A DNA stretch of 8,740 bases from Crocinitomicaceae bacterium. GTDB taxonomy: Bacteria > Bacteroidota > Bacteroidia > Flavobacteriales_D > Crocinitomicaceae. A program made the position numbers and the translations under genes. Positions 6,997 through 8,740 of the stretch are shown one piece after another; position 1 is the first letter of the stretch, and each line of letters opens with the position of its first letter. Under the pieces are notes generated by a model. The model saw nothing but the letters and a program-made list of their open reading frames with translations. It was not told where the DNA came from and did no database searches. The DNA is taken from contig JALWLM010000550.1 of NCBI GenBank assembly GCA_027084145.1, forward strand, positions 1 to 8,740. The letters run 5' to 3'.

Positions 6997-7709
6997 TGTT
7001 ATATATTGTTACCGGTATTTCAAGCGGAATAGGAAACGCTCTTGTAAATTTACTCCTTTCAAAGAATCAAAAAGTTTATGGAATAGGACGAAATAATCAT
7101 ATTACACATAAAAACTATACTTTCTTTCAGTGTGATTTATCTAATACCGAATCCATAAGACAACTAACGTTGCCTGAATTAGAACAAAATGTTACTCTAA
7201 TAAACAATGCCGGTGTTATCGGAAACATCAAACGAATTACCGATCAGGAAAAATATGACTTGCCTGAAGTTCTTCATATCAATACAATAGCACCGTTTTT
7301 ATTAATTCGTAAAATTTATTCTTTATTGCCTAACAAATCCGGATTGTCTGTTGTAAATATTAGTTCCGGTGCAGCAAGAAAATCAATTCCTTCGTGGGGA
7401 AGTTATTGTGCATCTAAAGCAGCTCTAAATATGCTCTCTGAAATTTTCTATTTAGAAGAGAAAGAGAAAGGGAATGAGGTGAAAGTTTATTGTGTCGCTC
7501 CCGGAGTAATTGACACACCTATGCAAGAAAAAATAAGAACTGTGAATCCTCTTGACTTTTCTTCACAACAACAATTTGTTGATTTAAAAAATAAACAAAA
7601 ATTATTTTCTCCCGAAAAAACCGCATCGTTATTAATTCGTCTATTAGAAAAGCCTTATAATGGAAAAATATTTTACGATCTAAGAGATTTAATCCCTAAC
7701 AATCAATAA
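6996..7709 (+). CDS. Short-chain dehydrogenase/reductase, sepiapterin/benzil-reductase-like
   Basis: Classical SDR of 237 residues and probable NADPH-dependent carbonyl reductase. The cofactor motif TGISSGIG is at 6-13, and GR at 31-32 gives an Arg that favours NADP(H). CDLSN (46-50) binds adenine and NNAG is at 70-73. The catalytic tetrad is complete: N96 (INTIAP), S123 or S124 (NISSGA), Y137 and K141 (YCASK). APGVIDTPM (168-176) is the usual PG motif after strand 6. The overall look (short TGISSGIG start at residue 6, VINISSGAA, late FSPEKTA segment) resembles sepiapterin reductase / benzil reductase (YueD-type) proteins, but the substrate cannot be read from sequence. Its ATG overlaps the RCK stop, and it is the last gene of this cluster. 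Confidence 0.92.
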   Translation: MLYIVTGISSGIGNALVNLLLSKNQKVYGIGRNNHITHKNYTFFQCDLSNTESIRQLTLPELEQNVTLINNAGVIGNIKRITDQEKYDLPEVLHINTIAPFLLIRKIYSLLPNKSGLSVVNISSGAARKSIPSWGSYCASKAALNMLSEIFYLEEKEKGNEVKVYCVAPGVIDTPMQEKIRTVNPLDFSSQQQFVDLKNKQKLFSPEKTASLLIRLLEKPYNGKIFYDLRDLIPNNQ

Positions 7710-7812
7710 AGACATCCGTTTATCTTAAAATTTGAGCTGTTCATCTTTTTTATTTCTGTTAAACAATTGCTTTTCGTATATTGCAACAAAATAACTTATA
7801 AACGATTTTATA
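7710..7812 (+). promoter_or_regulatory. Intergenic spacer with a probable promoter for the metalloprotease gene
   Basis: This 103-base AT-rich gap is the longest in the window. TATATTGCAAC at 7777-7787 resembles the Bacteroidota -7 box (TAnnTTTG; here one T short in the T-run) about 30 bases before the ATG at 7813. An upstream TTG-like -33 element is not clear; TTTCTG at 7754-7759 is the nearest candidate. A short AAGA...TCTT pairing near 7712-7725 is too weak for a terminator, so how the SDR transcript ends is not visible. Confidence 0.45.
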
Positions 7813-8740
7813 ATGAAAAAACTATTTCTCTCTATTTTATTTTTGTCTTTTTTAGGATTCTCTTTTTCTCAAGAAAGGACTATTGATTTACAAAATACTC
7901 GTCCCGGAGAAAATGTAGAATATTGTATTACACACAAAATAAGAAATGCAGCTATTCAAAACAATCCTGAGTTAATACAATCTTTTGCGGAAGATGAAGC
8001 TATTCGTCAACAAGAACTTACAAATCAAAAAAACACCACAAAAGCAACCATTTTATATATTCCGGTTGTATTTCACATCTTGCACAACGGAGGCCCTGAA
8101 AACATCTCGGATGAACAAGTTTATAGTGCTTTAGACATCTTAAATAGAGATTTTGACGCTTTAAATTCCGACCTTAGCTCTGTCGTTAGCCAATTTCAGG
8201 GAGTAATTGGTGATGCAGATATACAATTTCGACTAGCAACCATCGCACCTGACGGCACGTGTTTTAAAGGTATCACTCGAACACAAGATCCGATAACAAA
8301 TAATGGTAGTGGTGCTAGTGGTGGAAGTAATCAAGTGGATGCAATAAAAGCGGGAAATGATGTTTACCAGGGAGAATGGCCGGGAAATAAATACTTGAAT
8401 ATTTTCGTTGTAAATGATGCGGGAGGAGCAGCCGGATACACTACCAACCCTAATAACTCTTGGACAGGGACATCAATGAAAAATGGTATATGGATCTTAC
8501 ATGGTTATGTAGGTGAAATCGGAACTTCAAACGTTACTACCAGTCGATCTTTAACACATGAAGTGGGACACTGGTTAAACTTATCGCACACATGGGGGCC
8601 TAACAACAATCCTGGTAGTTCCAGTAGTTGTTCCAGTGATGACGGGGTTAATGACACTCCCCTTTGTATTGGGCTAACTTCATGTAACTTAAACGCAAAC
8701 ACTTGTTCTGCCGTTGATCCTTATTATGGAATAGACCAAA
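7813..8740 (+). CDS. Secreted M43-family zinc metalloprotease, 3' end cut off
   Basis: Open from ATG 7813 to the window edge: 309 codons with no stop. Residues 1-19 are a signal peptide (MKKLFLSILFLSFLGFSFS, cleavage before QE). A pro-region follows to about 78. The peptidase domain then begins with IPVVFHILHNGGPENISDEQ (83-102), typical of M43 pappalysin/cytophagalysin proteins. KYLNIFVVND (193-202) precedes the zinc site HEVGHWLNLSH at 249-259: H249, H253 and H259 bind zinc and E250 is the catalytic base. HTWG and a Ser/Cys-rich stretch leading to GVNDTP (278-283) match the family's Cys-containing insert. The Met-turn and the C-terminus are missing, so whether it ends in a type IX secretion sorting domain, common for such Flavobacteriales proteins, cannot be seen. 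Position 6 of the zinc motif after H253 shows Asn where classic metzincins have Gly. Likely role: extracellular protein degradation. Confidence 0.92.
   Translation, partial: MKKLFLSILFLSFLGFSFSQERTIDLQNTRPGENVEYCITHKIRNAAIQNNPELIQSFAEDEAIRQQELTNQKNTTKATILYIPVVFHILHNGGPENISDEQVYSALDILNRDFDALNSDLSSVVSQFQGVIGDADIQFRLATIAPDGTCFKGITRTQDPITNNGSGASGGSNQVDAIKAGNDVYQGEWPGNKYLNIFVVNDAGGAAGYTTNPNNSWTGTSMKNGIWILHGYVGEIGTSNVTTSRSLTHEVGHWLNLSHTWGPNNNPGSSSSCSSDDGVNDTPLCIGLTSCNLNANTCSAVDPYYGIDQ

Noticed and set aside
8505..8702. Open frame on the - strand within the metalloprotease gene
   Set aside because: It lies opposite the M43 catalytic domain, which has clear motifs on the + strand; it shows no family features of its own and is a shadow. 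The same applies to the - strand frames within sdhA, sdhB and the PLP genes.

Overview
This AT-rich window looks like a chromosomal segment of a Bacteroidota bacterium, most likely a member of the Flavobacteriales. The signs are a type-B succinate dehydrogenase with a single multi-helix cytochrome b subunit, TAA as the stop codon of all eight genes whose 3' end is visible, little Shine-Dalgarno sequence before the genes, a TAnnTTTG-type promoter box, and a secreted M43 (pappalysin/cytophagalysin-like) metalloprotease. The placement rests on recognising protein families by eye, not on a search. All genes are on the + strand, and no gap without a gene exceeds about 105 bases.

Layout. Positions 1-3238 hold the sdhC (5' end cut off)-sdhA-sdhB operon for respiratory Complex II. 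Nine bases downstream lies a cystathionine gamma-synthase/lyase-family PLP enzyme (3248-4504), interrupted by an in-frame TGA at 4049-4051. A small secreted protein of unknown function follows (4514-5095). Next is a second, intact gamma-family PLP enzyme (5156-6295) with a candidate promoter of its own. This gene, a KtrA/TrkA-type RCK potassium-channel regulator (6295-6996) and a short-chain dehydrogenase (6996-7709) are joined by TAATG stop/start overlaps. After a 103-base spacer with a probable promoter, a secreted zinc metalloprotease begins at 7813 and runs off the right edge.

How the genes relate. SdhCAB oxidises succinate and reduces menaquinone at the inner membrane. The two PLP enzymes belong to the transsulfuration/gamma-elimination family (cystathionine, homocysteine, methionine). 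Cystathionine gamma-lyase yields 2-oxobutyrate, which can feed towards propionyl-CoA and succinyl-CoA, so an indirect link to Complex II is conceivable but not shown by the sequence. The RCK protein lacks its channel subunit here.

The most notable feature is the interrupted PLP gene. Everything before and after the TGA reads as well-conserved family sequence in one frame. Only the codons just before and including the stop are abnormal. They can be explained by several single-base changes that all produce A, next to a perfect 8-bp inverted repeat. This is either a very young inactivation or a sequence error. I found no CRISPR array, RNA gene, transposon or clearly new multi-gene system.
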